Assembly (NCBI RefSeq): GCF_905163445.1
Contig: NC_053185.1
Span: 19,176,001-19,240,000, forward strand
Direction of reading: 5' to 3'
Origin: Pararge aegeria
Lineage: Eukaryota > Arthropoda > Insecta > Lepidoptera > Nymphalidae
Length of the DNA stretch: 64,000 nt
The translations under genes and the position numbers were made by a program. How positions within the stretch are numbered: the stretch's first letter is position 1; each line of letters starts with the position of its first letter. The notes under the pieces are model-generated. The model was not told the origin of the DNA, did no database searches, and saw only the letters and a program-made list of their open reading frames with translations. Of this stretch, positions 21,298-33,112 are shown one piece after another.

Positions 21298-21642
21298 TTA
21301 ACTATCCTATATAATGTCGCAACGCCGTATTGATGAGTAGGCATTTACCGGAGGATCGAAAGCACCAAACTTCTGTATATCTTCTGTATACTGTGGCCCA
21401 CAATACGTAATTGATAATGTATAATTACGCGCCCTTTGAGCACGTTGTCATAATTTCAAACCATCAACCTGCGTTAAGGCAGCGTGGTAGGTTCATGCTC
21501 TTAAATTGTTTATTTTCTTAAGGAAAGGTTTTTGCCAAACGCCAGGTCATCAATAGGATAAAGATTAACGCCTTAAAAATGGTGAGTAACTGTACGCATT
21601 ACTGAACGTTTTTAATCTTTACGAAAAAAAAGTATGACTGAC

Positions 21643-21789
21643 CGATAAATCGCCGCCGTAGAAGGGGTGAATAACGAAGGTCTCGTTGCCGATGTGGATG
21701 ACACCCGACACACCGTTGCAAGTGTGAAAGGCGGCTGACGCGCCAGGGTAGTCTTTTACGGTGCCGTGGTAGTAACAGTGCTCGATTTC
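21643..21789 (-). CDS. mmd: ADAM-family prodomain exon (second of two found)
   Basis: This 147-bp exon (49 codons, phase 0 at both ends) is bounded by an acceptor (ttaatttcttttccag) and a donor (GTCAGT). Its product carries the HCYYHG motif (residues 4-9), a second cysteine in FHTCNGVSGV (about 21-30), a possible N-glycosylation site NET (35-37) and FVIHPFYGG (38-46). The HCYYHG...TC.G..G.I...ETF.I.P order is diagnostic of the prodomain of ADAM (reprolysin, M12B) proteins, which are cell-surface or secreted proteins made in the secretory pathway. The wording is closest to the neuronal ADAM11/22/23 group (Drosophila mind-meld), which I recall rather than aligned. The prodomain keeps the enzyme latent and helps folding. 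It continues in phase from 38788..38857 (T|E-I-E-H-C). The following exon, expected at lower coordinates, was not found. The overlapping 101-codon minus ORF is a wrong-frame shadow. Confidence 0.9.
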
Positions 21790-21792
21790 CTG

Positions 21793-23110
21793 GAAAAGAA
21801 ATTAATTTATTTAGGAAACTAATAAAAAAAGTCACAAAACTCTCCAAAAATCGAGCGATAAATAAAGATTGTACTGAGGTAACAAACTGAAAAAGAATAG
21901 GCACCTCCCCCTTCTTTTGAAGTCAGTTAAAATAAAGTGGAAGTGAAAAAGTCCACAGAATGGTACCGTGGCATTCTAGATCACGTTTTAGTTTGCAAAG
22001 TTCTAAAATAATCATAGTAAGTTTCTTAAAAAATGGACTAGGTATATACGTAGTGCTTTTATTTCTGTATCTCTGTCCACTCTTTATATTCAAAGGTACG
22101 GAAATTACAAGCATTGTTATTCATTTAAAAGAGCCGACAAGGAAAATTAATATTGAAATTAATTCTAAGCCAAAAAGTACCCTTCAAAGATATTGTAATT
22201 TTGATATTCTTCAATATTAAAAAACCATCACAGAACATTTTATCCTCAACAAGTAAGTAGGCAACGAGGCAAAAACGACAAAAATCTAATTCATTTTCAA
22301 AGGAGTTAATTTAACAATACATTTGATAAAATAGCGCACACTTTTTTGCTTACATATAAAAAGGTAATTAAATGCCACCCTCTCAAATTGCTAGCGAAGT
22401 AATGCCCTGTTTACATTGTGCCAGTGGTTAAAAACGGGTAAGTTTCCTTGGCATTTGAGCACTGGACTGGTTTGAATGGCGGTGGCTAAATTATTCATCT
22501 TTCAAGTTGGCATGCTTCCATCTTAAACAATATCGACACTGACCATATGTTATTAAATAATATTTTGAGGTTTCATTGGTCACCAAGCAGGAGAGAAACT
22601 TTTTACACATTGTGCATCGAATAAGCGTTGACCGTTGCCCATAAAAACTATGATCATGAGCATAAATGTAGAGTAAGGCTTAGATACTGTGCTATGGAAG
22701 TACTTCGGGAGAACGTCGGTTGCATATGTATCACATAACCTAGGAATTTGCATGAGTAAATATAAGGTGCAAGTTATTTACATGGTATATAGAACCCACG
22801 GAAGTTTCATAGCACGCTGCTCGTTAGCTAGCTTGTTTTACTTTTCTTGAGTCAATGTTTTGTCCCAAGTATCTGTTAGGATATTTTGTATAAAAAAACC
22901 TGTTAACAATTGCGTAACGTTATGTTAGATAACAGATAGCTGAACAAGAATAGTACTGGTTTAATGTAATCCGGCATCAATTTAATAAATTCAAAGTCTT
23001 TAGGCGGCACTAAATCAATGAGCCGAAAATTGTTGCTGATTATTAATTAGGTCTAAGTTATCATCGGAAATTTGGAATTGGATTTATGGAAGTGCTATTT
23101 ATTATACTTT
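21793..23110. other. Intronic DNA, nothing recognised
   Basis: AT-rich, with short chance ORFs at 21923-22220 on both strands. No repeat family or exon recognised. Confidence 0.4.
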
Positions 23111-23265
23111 TTATTTCACTACTAGCCTTTGACTAATATGTCACCTGGTGGTAAGCGATGATGCAGTCTTATGGCAGCGAGCTAGCCTGTAAGAGGTGTG
23201 ACAGTTGTATTAAACCCATACTCATAATACGTTTGTACCCGGCAAAAAAACCAGAACGCTAAATC
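23111..23265 (-). repeat. S2 repeat, partial
   Basis: 'atttcactactagcc', 'cacctggtggtaagcgatg' and 'ccagaacgctaaatc' are the reverse of the S2 body. Confidence 0.65.
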
Positions 23266-23752
23266 CCATGGGGGCACTTTCTTGTCGATAGGATGGTTAT
23301 TAGTTACGACCAAAGCTTCCGAGATCAAATTAAGCAGAGTTGTCAACTGAAATTAAATCAAAACTCATCATGACGAAAGACTTATCAAAAATGACTAGTA
23401 TAACAATAATATTTTGTTCCATCTATTGGCATACAAAAATATACGAACAGAAAGACAGACGGACAAAGAGTAGCGAAGACAGAATAGCAAGGGGAGATAT
23501 AAAGGGTTTGCGAAACAAATCCCATCGAAATCGTAATATCCCACGTTCGAAGAACCGCTAATATTAGTCGCAGCATTAATAGCAATGCTGGTATAAAGAA
23601 TTTCGAGCAAGCAATTTTTTGCTCTAAAATATCTTTCTAATTTTCCATTCAAAAGTATCATCCTTATAAAAGACATTTCTAGCCTTGGAGCTACGAATTT
23701 AGCGATTTAAACCACTTTGAGTATCACAAATTCTCGTATCTTAACAAATCCA

Positions 23753-23857
23753 CGTGTGTATTGTCGTAGTATATTTATTATTATTATTTTATATACCACG
23801 GCCTTGACTCAGAAAGCAGGGTCGCTGCCCAATGCGCCAATCAGCCGTCCTATATAT
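23753..23857. repeat. Rearranged S1 SINE (tail forward, head reversed)
   Basis: 23753-23776 is the S1 end forward ('gtgtgtattgtcgtagtat'). 23796-23849 is the S1 head in reverse ('cacggccttgactcagaaag', 'cgccaatcagccgtc'). The body is missing. Confidence 0.65.
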
Positions 23858-24345
23858 CCGTCATATAAAAGTACGTCCTTAAAAAGCTTGAGCTACTTGT
23901 TAAATAATGGTTATTAACAAGCACTTCAAAGAAAGATCTGTTAAATTTAAATTTTATTACTCTTTAAAACTATGTTATGGTTGTAAAAAACGCTAACGCT
24001 ATGGCCCAATAAGTTAGGACTCGTTCAGAATTGGACGGTGGTTTTCTTACGTTGAATGAAAGAATGGCTACTGAGCCAGATTGCTTCCAAGGCATCCGAA
24101 GGTTTTATTCCCTGTCTCTGAGTATTAAAAAGAATATATTTTTCATTTATCGTTAAATTTAAAAAATGGTTGTTTCATTTAATACACCTTATTGTTATAT
24201 AAAATTTATAGCTTTTTAACATAGCGTCGTGTGTACTTGTAGGTTTGCGTATGTTATACGGACAACCACAAAATCTTCAGGGTTTTGAAATTACATGTTG
24301 CACTCCAAAAGGTCCCTTTAAAGCTTTTCACCATTTAAGTTAATA
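23858..24345. other. Intronic DNA, nothing recognised
   Basis: No exon or repeat family recognised. Confidence 0.35.
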
Positions 24346-24349
24346 CATT

Positions 24350-24560
24350 TTTAACCCCGACAAAAAACTATGGGATTATATGTTTGACGTGTCTGTGTAT
24401 ACGTGTGCGTGTGTGTGTATGTTTGTGTTTGCCTGTGGCATCATAACACCCGAACTGAAGAACCGATTTTGATTTAGTTTTTTTTTGTTTTAAAGGTTTG
24501 GATTAGTCGGCGGTTTTCTTAGCTATCTTTATTGAAATTTGATCCAAGTTGATTACGATT
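24350..24560 (+). repeat. GT-rich repeat with '...aaccccgacaaaaaac' start
   Basis: It begins 'tttttaaccccgacaaaaaac', has a degenerate (tg)n at about 24388-24438, then 'cccgaactgaagaaccgat' and poly-T. The order resembles a common lepidopteran Helitron-like repeat, but no termini are seen. Confidence 0.45.
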
Positions 24561-24621
24561 GTTTCACAACTCCCTCACAATAGGTATCAAATAAAAGGGT
24601 CAGTAGAATAATGTAATTAAT

Positions 24622-24857
24622 TTAGCGCCATGGTCTTATAAGGGAGATCTTTGGGTTCGATTTCCGCCCGGGGAAATTCGAGAATCTATACGTTCTGAAT
24701 TTTCTTCGTGCTTTGACCGTAGCTAGTTACCACCCTACCGGTAAAGAGGAGACGATTAGTGATTTTACATTTCGGTACGATATCGCTTATACACCGATTA
24801 GGAGGGTTCAATATAACCGCCATACTCTCCAACAGGTAAGCCCGCTAACATTTTCGT
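24622..24857 (+). repeat. S2 repeat including tRNA-like head
   Basis: Head with B-box-like 'gggttcgatttccgcc', then 'ttctgaattttctt', 'gtagctagttaccacc', 'ctaccggtaaagag', 'cggtacgatatcg' and 'caacaggtaagcccgct'. It shows that S2 is also a tRNA-headed SINE. Confidence 0.7.
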
Positions 24858-25214
24858 ATTAATTTTGGCTCATGCAATATTCAGATATTAAATTATTTTC
24901 AAATAGCTATATGACTAAACCCATTCAAAGAAGTACACAAGTAAAAAAGACGGGTTGGACTCCGGGAGTGCCGGCAGAAGTGAAAACTTGATTATTAATT
25001 AACGTTGAGCATGTTTGATATTTTGGAATGGTTAGGGAATAATTTTGCACCAATCGCTTTATCAGTATAAAAGTACTATCATTTATGTGGTAGAATACAA
25101 TATTCATTTATTGCGCTATCGTACACAAACATGACAATTAATATTACATTAAAAATTTAACACTTTAAAACTATTAGAATTATTTTACATTAAAAAGTTT
25201 ATCTCTCCGAAAAA

Positions 25215-25311
25215 TCAACTTTCATCCATAATTTCAACGACGTTTTCACCATCATCATTACCAGAACTATCATCGCCAATCTCTAAAACTGATACGATAG
25301 GTTTATGGTAG
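25215..25311 (-). CDS. Weak candidate terminal exon, unknown protein
   Basis: A good minus-strand acceptor (gttcgtttcttacttcag) opens a frame of 31 codons after one split base, ending in TGA (complement of 25215-25217). The product starts YHKPIVSVLEIGDDSSG and ends in an acidic tail, VVEIMDES. It cannot follow the ADAM exon at 38788 directly: that exon ends on a codon boundary, and in that phase the third codon here is a stop. 25390-25550, just upstream, looks like a mobile repeat ('ctcaacgccgctaaag'), so this could be the end of a transposon-encoded protein. No family recognised. Confidence 0.3.
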
Positions 25312-25389
25312 CTGAAGTAAGAAACGAACAGTTCGAATCAATCGAACCTATTTAAATGTCTAATAAAGACCGCATCAATAGTAGTTTTG

Positions 25390-25560
25390 ACAAATCCGTC
25401 TTACGCTTTTTCGATCAGGTCACGTGTCCTGACGCGAGTTTAAGATTTTATACCCATTACAGAAAAAGTGCTCAACGCCGCTAAAGAAGTTTTCACTTCA
25501 AAAATCTTTTCTACTCACTTTACATGTGCGAGAGGACATGGTAGTCGTGTTTTAATTTAA
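25390..25560 (-). repeat. Probable repeat fragment
   Basis: 'aagtgctcaacgccgctaaa', 'ttttcacttcaaaaatc' and 'tttacatgtgcgagaggac' look like a recurrent lepidopteran repeat. A small minus ORF beginning MSSRTCK lies inside. Assignment by recognition only. Confidence 0.4.
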
Positions 25561-27430
25561 CTTTATGTTATCTTCAACACCGTGAAAGCTCGTGCTATTG
25601 AGTACACTTGCACTCATTAATTCCATTAATTCGATACGGACGGCTGATTGGAAACAAACAAGATGCTAATGAAAAACGTGACGCCTTCCGTACGATACTC
25701 TGTGTATCCGATGAAAGACAAATTGATCTGCTTTTATTTGATCTCCACTATTGTCTGTACCCTAAGTAAAAAGTTGGGCAGCTCCTAATAGTTGAGAAAC
25801 ATTCGATTATCAAAATTATTTATATAAAAATTGACCTTGTGCTGTTCTTTTCTTGTAACAGTCCTAATTATTATTATAAACGGAGAGTTGTTTGTTTGCT
25901 TGCTTGTTCATCCTAAGTTCCATTAATTAAGCAAGCAAATCAACTAAATTCTAAGCATAGAGTTATCTCTCGATAGAAGGGAAAGCGACATATACAATTT
26001 TTGGTCCTGGAAACACATCAAATTCCCATGGGTGGTTTACGAGAATATTTGTTTGTTAACACCAAATATAGTCTTTCCTTCCACGTCGCGGTGAATCGCG
26101 ATATTCGGTATTGCGCATTATAACAATATAAAAAACTATAAACCAACGTAGTGTCCTAGAGGCACAAAGCAAAATTGTAAAGATATTTTTACATGGCATA
26201 TTTTTTTCAAAAACGGAATAATATTATTGCCACAGACAAGGATAAATCCCGCTCTATAAAATGGAGCTGAGGGTTTGACGAGGCCTTTTCTCCGCTTCAA
26301 TGTTTTTGTGATCATTCACCCGATGTTTTTGTCTTAAAGAAATTAATTTGAGGTTACGCAAACTCAGCGGGAATAAATATGAAAACGCTCTTAATGAAAA
26401 TCCCTTTGGGAGCATTCACACTAGCGGTTTCACCGAACGGTTTGGTGTACATAATTTTGCATGTACTTGTATGATTTTATTCGAACATTATTATGACTAT
26501 CCAAATATAGTTTGGTAGGAGAATAATGTATTTTCATATTTTTAGATTTCCGCGTATGCGTCCGATATCGATCTGAATATGTAGTCCGACTTAATCAGTG
26601 CGGTACTCGGCATCTACTATGATAACTTTATTAACATCAGACTATTAACGTCTTACTGTTTGCCACAAGAGTCCTTACAAAGAGGAGAAAAATTTTATTC
26701 TTATTCAACGCTGTTCCAAAGCAGGTGGATCAGTAAAGGGATAAACTTTGAAGGATAAGGATTGAAAACATAATGTATGCCTAAGCGTTAACCGCGCGAC
26801 TGAATACAATCAATGTGAAAGCACCTCAATGCATTAACTCTTGGATTAAAAGTCTATTATTCGCTGACAAGGAATTTTTTATGATTAATTATTTGTAGAC
26901 GATCTTAATGCTGTATTTGGATTGCGTAATTAATTTTTGTAAAGGGCTTTGTTTTGAGGAAATTAGATTTTAACAATGTAATAAGTAGGTATTATACCGC
27001 TAGGCAAACGCCGATATAGCATTGTTTCCTAAACTTATCGAAATGTTTTATATTTGTAATCTGGGTTTTAACAGATTTCTTACTATAACATAATTTCAAA
27101 ACCAGATTACACACAAAACAATACTGAGAAGTTCGTTTGAGAGTTCGTTCAAAACTCATTACACACCAGAGAAGTCGGAGCGATTACTAGTGTCATAACA
27201 AAATGAAATATAACATAACAAAAATGAAAAGAAATAAGTTGAAACGGCGTGTTCTGTAAAGAGCTGTCGCGTCTCGCTAGAACAATTTAGAACTCCATTA
27301 TTTTTGCGGCGCTTATGATGTGAGAACATTTTTCGGTTGCTTTCCGTTTTTCTATAATAATTATTTAATTAATACCAGCCTATGGGGATGTTATATGTAA
27401 TATATTTATATAGATATTTATGTTATATAT
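25561..27430. other. Intronic DNA, nothing firmly recognised
   Basis: AT-rich. 25875-25920 has 'tataaacggagagttgtttg', reminiscent of Helitron starts, but no matching end. No exon supported. Confidence 0.4.
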
Positions 27431-27490
27431 TTTATTTGTATTTATATGTAATATATTTATATATATATATATATATATATTATTTATATT
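27431..27490. repeat. AT microsatellite
   Basis: A run of (ta)n at about 27457-27481 within T/A-rich sequence. Confidence 0.85.
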
Positions 27491-27554
27491 AATATATTTG
27501 TATAATTTTTAAATCTTATTTATTGCACCACCTACCTCTTTTCTATGTTTTTTC

Positions 27555-27695
27555 CTTTTACGCCATTCCGTTGCCTGGAAGAAATCGCTATGTAGCGATA
27601 GGCCACCAAATTGTACTCTCTTGATTTGTATTTATATCTTTGTAAGTACTTTTTGTTTCTTTGGTGTACAATAAAAGTGTATTCATTCATTCATT
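27555..27695 (+). mobile_element. LINE 3' UTR and terminus
   Basis: 'ccgttgcctggaagaaatcg', 'tatgtagcgataggccacc' and an end with 'ggtgtacaataaaagtg' followed by (attc)n. This is a recurrent LINE 3' end without coding sequence; a shorter relic is at 18525. Confidence 0.6.
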
Positions 27696-27980
27696 CACCA
27701 GCCTAGTCTATTAGGCAAGGTTTCTGCTTACCTTTAGTGGGGTCGAAGTTTCTTCCCGGCACGCTCCTCTAGCTTATGGGAGTTATGTGCGTTTTTACAT
27801 TTACAAATTAAAATATCACAAGTTTTAATGTGAAGGAAAATATCGTGAGGAAACCTGCATGCCTCAGAGTACTCCATAATGTTCTCAAGGGCGCGTAAAG
27901 TCTTCCAATTCGCACTAAGCCAGCGTGGTGAAACTACGGCCTATAACATACTCATTATGAGACGAGACCCGTACCCAGTA
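27696..27980 (-). repeat. S3 repeat, near full length
   Basis: Reverse S3: 'gggagttatgtgcg', 'aaatatcgtgaggaaacctg', 'agtactccataatgttctca', 'ccagcgtggtg' and 'gagacgagacccgt'. Confidence 0.8.
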
Positions 27981-27989
27981 TTTTATTTT

Positions 27990-28120
27990 TATTTCACTAC
28001 AGGTTAGCCCTTGTTCGCAGTCTTTGCTGCACGGCTAGCATGGGTAGGAGTCAATTTTAGTCCCAGGGGAAAGGACAAAAAATAATCTATTCCCACAGCT
28101 TTATCAACTCTCAGAGCATT
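27990..28120 (-). repeat. S2 repeat tail, partial
   Basis: 'ttatttcactacaggttagccc' at the element's tail end, degraded beyond. Confidence 0.45.
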
Positions 28121-28234
28121 GGCGCACAAGTGAAATAATATCAAAATAATATATGTGTAATAATAAACGGGGGTAAACTTCTTGACACGTTAATCCCCTG
28201 TCAGGGGATAATATCGGGGGATATAATTATTGTC

Positions 28235-28440
28235 TCCTGCTTGTGCTCCTGATGATGTAAGAAGGTCGTGAGGTAACGTGTAATGTGTATGTCAGTTGTA
28301 TTTAACCAATATCCCACTAATCGATTTCTACGCGGAATCTTACCGTAATGGTCAATCGATTGGCGGTACATTTTTATTGATTGGTGGATAACTAGCCACA
28401 GCCGAAACCTTCCACCACACCATACTAGAAAAAATGTTTG
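28235..28440 (-). repeat. S2 repeat
   Basis: 'taatcgatttctacgcgg' and 'aactagccacagccgaaacc', with 'cataccatac'-type ends, are the reversed S2 order. The minus ORF here is incidental. Confidence 0.6.
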
Positions 28441-28564
28441 CATTCCAACACGTATTACGTTGCTAGTAACTCCCTTCCGACAAAGACGTGCTGCTACGTG
28501 ATTTCTTTAACTAACTTAACTTCACTCTAACTTTCACTTTGACTTTAATATTGGAGGTTAACGA

Positions 28565-28830
28565 AACAACGTCATGTATATGGGAAAACGTTACAGAAAT
28601 CCGGAAAAACAGGCACCGAACACTATCAAGCCACTGAGCCCAATTTCCGTATGAATTTTCCGACAAGAGATTAACAGCAGAGGTGTGAGTCGGTGAGAAA
28701 TCTATGAAATACTGAAAATATGCAAACTTACGCGTTAAAATACATTCCTACGTATTTTCACTGCGCCCGTTGTAAAAATACGTATATTTTATATACTTTC
28801 TCGTGTCTCTGTAGAGTTTAAGGTCTGTTA
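28565..28830 (+). repeat. Diverged duplicate block, copy 1
   Basis: Shares 'gggaaaacgttac', 'ggcaccgaacactat', 'tttccgtatgaattt', 'ccgacaagagattaacagc' and 'tctctgt' in order with 29325-29610. Nature unknown. In both copies an S2 element follows downstream. Confidence 0.6.
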
Positions 28831-28872
28831 TGGCCTTAAGTTTGCTAGAATAAAGAATATATTTAAGGGAAT

Positions 28873-29091
28873 TCCCTAGCTCAGTGGGGACAACATTATG
28901 GAAGCTTATGATTTTGGAATTTTCTCAATCGTGGCCAGATACCACCATACCGACAAAGACATGCTAAGCGATTAAGCGTTCCGGTACGATGCTGTGTAGA
29001 AACTAGATGTAACTCTTATACCTCTAACAGGTTAGCCCGCTAGTATCTTAGACGACATCATCGGCTGACTTGTAAGGGAATTAAAAAAAAA
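28873..29091 (+). repeat. S2 SINE
   Basis: 'ttttggaattttctc', 'taccaccataccgacaaag', 'ttccggtacgatgctg', 'caggttagcccgctag' and an A-rich end. Confidence 0.75.
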
Positions 29092-29324
29092 CGATGGGCT
29101 TTATGGATTGGCTAGATATTTTAAGGGAAGAGCAAGAAAAAGGGTTGATCATAGGCATGAAGCTGTAAACCTATACCTAAATAATTACATTCCGAAATAT
29201 CTGACAATATTAAATAAAATATAATATTTATATCCTTTTTGTTGTTAATAAATTAACAACAGTCAGTTTTTTCAACAACAAACAATTTAAAAGAGGCATT
29301 ATTCAAAAACACATACAAAGTAAT

Positions 29325-29610
29325 GCGTAAAGGTTATGAATAAGGGAAAACGTTACGAAAATCCCTTACGTTAACGCAAAAAACAAGCACCGAACACTAT
29401 CCAGCGAGTATGAAAATTTCCGTATGAATTTCCCGACAAGGGATTAACAGCCAAGGCCGGGCGAGACACGGTGAGGAATGAACGAAACTCTAAAGCTATG
29501 CAAACGTACACGATAACTTAGCAGGGATGTCGACGCGTCGTAAAGATACGAAGAATCTAACGCTTACTGGCTCTCTACGTTCTCATATCTCTGTGGAATT
29601 CAGGGTACGT
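29325..29610 (+). repeat. Diverged duplicate block, copy 2
   Basis: Second copy of 28565-28830 with substitutions and indels. Spacing between equivalent points is about 770 bp. Confidence 0.6.
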
Positions 29611-29802
29611 TGTAACTTTTCGGGCCGGCTTTTCGATGGATTTTAACTTAGAGAATTACAACCATAGTTTTCTCATTGGGAGAGAAAATTTAAATGAATG
29701 CGCCATACGCTGTTTTCGTATCATCAAATCGACTACGACACTGGTTTTAAGTGGGATTTATGTGGTTTCATCCCTGACACAATCAATATGGAATTTTTTT
29801 TA

Positions 29803-30106
29803 TTGGAATTTTCTCTAGTGAGGCTTCGGCCGTGGCTAGTTACCATCCTCCCAACGTTAGCGGATATTTTAATATAACGTCACGGTCACGGTTCCGGCGG
29901 GGGCAGTTTGGAAACTCATTATTTCGGAATTTTCTCTGGTCTGATCTGGTGGGAGGCGTGGACTGTGGCAAAATACCACCATACCGATAAAGATATGCCA
30001 AGCGCGATTTAGCGTTCTGGAACGATGCTGAAACCAAAGGTAAATGTAACTCTGATATCCTAACAGATTAGCCCGTTATAATCTTAGACTACATCGTCAG
30101 TTATCA
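29803..30106 (+). repeat. Two S2 fragments in series
   Basis: 29803-29915 keeps only 'ggaattttctct' and 'ggccgtggctagttacc', then diverges. 29921-30106 is a fuller copy: 'tttctctggtctgatctgg', 'taccaccataccgataaag', 'agcgttctggaacgatg' and 'cagattagcccgtt'. Confidence 0.7.
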
Positions 30107-30539
30107 ACAGATTTATTTTATTTATTTATTAACTCATTACACATAATATACATCACAGGTCTTAATTTAAAGGTGTAAGCATAAACTCAAAATAATTTTT
30201 CCGTACACCCAGCCGTTTTTGCTTTGTTAGTCTAATTGATTAATATATTAACATTCACAATTAATGCTACAAAATCGTTACTTATTCACATTACCATTTA
30301 GAATGCGGGTAGGTCGACAATGATAAATGTAAAAACCTTTTGTTTACGTTCCATAATTTATAGAACTCAGTATAGGTAGAACGAAGTGCGTTCATATTCC
30401 TTCACTATACATGTACAGGATGTTACTATACATGTACATTGCAGTCTAGGGTTAACTTGTAGTGGAGTTAAAACGTACAGGACGATAGTTTAGGTGTTGT
30501 TTACGAGTACCTGCGATATCTGTTAGTTGTGAGAAATGT
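30107..30539. other. Intronic DNA with a short S2 tail
   Basis: 30438-30478 ('attgcagtctagggttaac', 'gtagtggag') is an S2 tail relic. Otherwise nothing recognised. Confidence 0.4.
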
Positions 30540-30930
30540 ACAGAAATCCTTTGTGGGGATAGGTATATGCTTGTATAACATGATACCGAAGGTAATATTA
30601 GATCTACCTTTACCTAAGTTTAAACAATATATTAAAATACATTTAACAAATCGTGGTTACTACACGATTGACGAATTCCTTAACGGCAAGGCTGCTTGGA
30701 AGCAGGCCACTCCGCTCTCATCTCTCACAAAACAGAAAAAATCTAAAGATTGTTAAAAAAACTTAAACTATATAATTATATTGGAAAAGAGCAATCTGCT
30801 GAGTTTCTTGCCGGCTCTTCTCAGAGGAATCTGCCTTTCGAACCGGTGGTAGAGTCACTACAAACAGACTGACTTGACGTTTCAAAAGTGCTTATAAATT
30901 AGGCCTACTTGAAATAAATGAATTTTAAAT
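30540..30930 (+). mobile_element. CR1/jockey-type LINE 3' end with ORF terminus
   Basis: A frame to the TAA near 30754 encodes 'LPLPKFKQYIKIHLTNRGYY' followed by 'IDEFLNGKAAWKQ', the conserved C-terminal tail of this LINE group. The 3' UTR follows: 'tgctgagtttcttgccggc', 'ccggtggtagagtcactac', 'ggcctacttgaaataaatg'. The ATG-started ORF is only the surviving end of a much longer protein. The same 3' UTR occurs reversed at 37375, 40447 and 63515. Confidence 0.8.
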
Positions 30931-30944
30931 TTTGTCAAATATAC

Positions 30945-31285
30945 ACCTAAAAATAATTGTAGATGATCAATCCTGTCTAGAATGTGGTGGGGTGGAAACC
31001 AGCTTTCACTTCATAGCTGAGTGCATCATGTACGTGTTGGTAAGATGGGAACTACAAGGTAAGGATAGAATAACTGAAGAAGGCCTAAAAACCTCTATAT
31101 ACAAGATACCCTTAGGTTTACAAAAGTGACTCGTAGATTTCAGGGGGGATGCTGCTGGGACACCAGTAAAACCTGTGTCTCAAACATGGGATAGATCACT
31201 TGTCTGGCAATGGCAGGCGTCCCCTCAATAAATACAATGTGTGCCTATGCCATTCGGGGCCTGCGCTGCATGCTTTCATTTAGTC
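30945..31285 (+). mobile_element. R1/I-type LINE 3' fragment
   Basis: The frame to the TGA at about 31129 has a C-terminal zinc-knuckle-like motif, 'CLECGGVETSFHFIAEC', then a hydrophilic tail ending LGLQK. A 3' UTR rich in 'gctgctgggacaccag' follows. It abuts the preceding LINE end. Dead 5'-truncated copy. Confidence 0.7.
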
Positions 31286-32799
31286 AACGCAGTTTAAGGT
31301 AAGGAACTACAAATAAATGGGTAATTACTTCATTTCCAAAGCATGTTCAACAAGTTTACACTTTGAAATTTCAAACTATTTCTTACGTCTCGAGTATGTT
31401 TAGATTTCTCACCGTACGTGCAATCTAAAGCTGAGTGTGTTAAGAATTTCAATTCCTTTAAAATCGAGATGCGATTCAAAAACACGTATACACGACATTT
31501 AGTCCAAAATAAGTTAGTTTTATAAAACTCTAAACATCTTTTCAGTGACGTATAGAAGACGAGATCGAAATAAATTGCTTCGATGCTCCTCCTACGGATA
31601 AAGGGGGGGATTTGGGTTGGGAGGGGTGATTCAAATTGGATTGAAGGAAGTTTAGATTGGATTGAATTTTCTTGCCACCTTGTTTAATTTAGTAAGGGTG
31701 AGGATCATGTATGAACGAAAAATCGAAAATTGCATTGCATCGATCAGGCTTTTTTTCGTGGATAGGCTCTCTAATAGTTCACCATGTAAAATAATTGGAA
31801 ATTGACGTTATGGCTGTTATAGTGGTTTTATTATTTCGCGTCTTTTAAATGTCTGTTAGATCTGGAAGACTGCTTGATAAATTCATCTTCAGGAATAGTT
31901 ATTCAAAACAAAAATATTACGTGCCTTAAATAATTTATCTATCTGTGTTTTAGTGACGTTTAAAACATTTATCAGTCTATCATTAAAAAAAGCTTTATCT
32001 AGACGGACTGGCAGACTAAAAGTTCAAGTATTGAAATAGAGAAATTTAAAATCTCTTGAGAATATAATGTAAACCCTCTAAAGGTGTGATGAGAAGGTAT
32101 TTTTCAAATGGTAGATAAAAAAGGGTAAGAAGAGTTTGCATGTCTGTCATTTTTCAATTTATATCCATGATAAGGGCCTTCGTTTAAATAATAAAAAAAA
32201 AATAATAGCTGTTATAAATAATACCTCAGAAGGGTGAAATAGAGAGTGAGAGTTTTTATGAATAGAGAGTGAGAGTTTTTATGAAAGTCCTTAATTTAAG
32301 TCTTAAAATGAATATTAGCTTGCGATTAAAAATAAAGATGTTCGTTGCACACATTTTTTAATATGTCAGCCTGGACAAAATTGAGGATAAAACTTTGTCG
32401 AAAAGTATTCAACTGTTTAAATTATACCATTCATCGTTTCGTATTTCTTTTTAAGCTTTGCCTGTTGTTTGCTTTCTGGCGAAGGACCTTAGATCTCACA
32501 CGATACAGGATATCAGAAATTCTACGCAGACATAGTTACTGGCATCCGCTATATATTCTAGCAACCCAAAATTCTAGAATATTCGGGCTATTATTACTGA
32601 AATTGGATTGAAGCTGGGAAATTATCCTTCCATTGCTCCGGTCATTTTGCCTCTCCGAGTGAAATCAAATAGAGTGCTTTTAAGTAAGAACGTACTTTGA
32701 TATAAATATAAAACAGTAAACTCGTAATTATTCTCTCCAGTATTTATTGTTAAATTATAGTTTTAATTAAAGTATTATGAATTTTTTATAATATGTAAA
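31286..32799. other. Intronic DNA, little recognised
   Basis: AT-rich. A perfect 23-bp tandem duplication (unit beginning atagagagtgagag) is at 32239-32284. The plus ORF 32345-32611 shows no domain and is treated as chance. Confidence 0.45.
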
Positions 32800-32905
32800 G
32801 GCTTACTGTCATCGCTTAAAACAGTGTTATTGAAGTAATATTGCTGACGTTTTTGTTTCAGAATAACAATTCATACTTTAGGGATGTTATGGTATGTCAT
32901 ATAAA
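32800..32905 (+). repeat. Diverged repeat paired with 38570-38678
   Basis: Both carry 'atcgcttaaa.cagt.ttatt', 'atattg.tgac' and 'ttcagaataa', then 'ggtatgtca', in the same order. Confidence 0.55.
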
Positions 32906-32913
32906 ACTATGAC

Positions 32914-33112
32914 AAACCATCATCATATCAACCTATTACCTGTCTACTACATGGGCACGGGTCTCTTCTCAGAACATAAAGGGTTTAGACCGTAGTCTAC
33001 CACGCTGGCCAAGTAAAGCTGGACTTGAGAACCTTATAGAGAATCCTCAAGCATGCAAGTTTCCTCAAGATGTTTCTTTCATCGCAAGTGATATTTTAAT
33101 AAAGTGGTTGAT
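32914..33112 (+). repeat. S3 repeat, 5' part
   Basis: 'accgtagtctaccacgctgg', 'atgcaagtttcctcaagatg' and 'gcaagtgatattttaat'. Confidence 0.75.

Noticed and set aside
21545..21585. Plus-strand 36-nt interval between AG and GTGAGT
   Set aside because: Open in one frame but too short for support; opposite to the ADAM gene and without coding character.
21599..21904. 101-codon minus ORF over the ADAM exon
   Set aside because: It reads a different frame from the conserved one and runs through the splice sites into intron.
24388..24438. GT-rich tract as possible Z-DNA or regulatory site
   Set aside because: It is part of a repeat that carries such a tract elsewhere; too degenerate to claim function.
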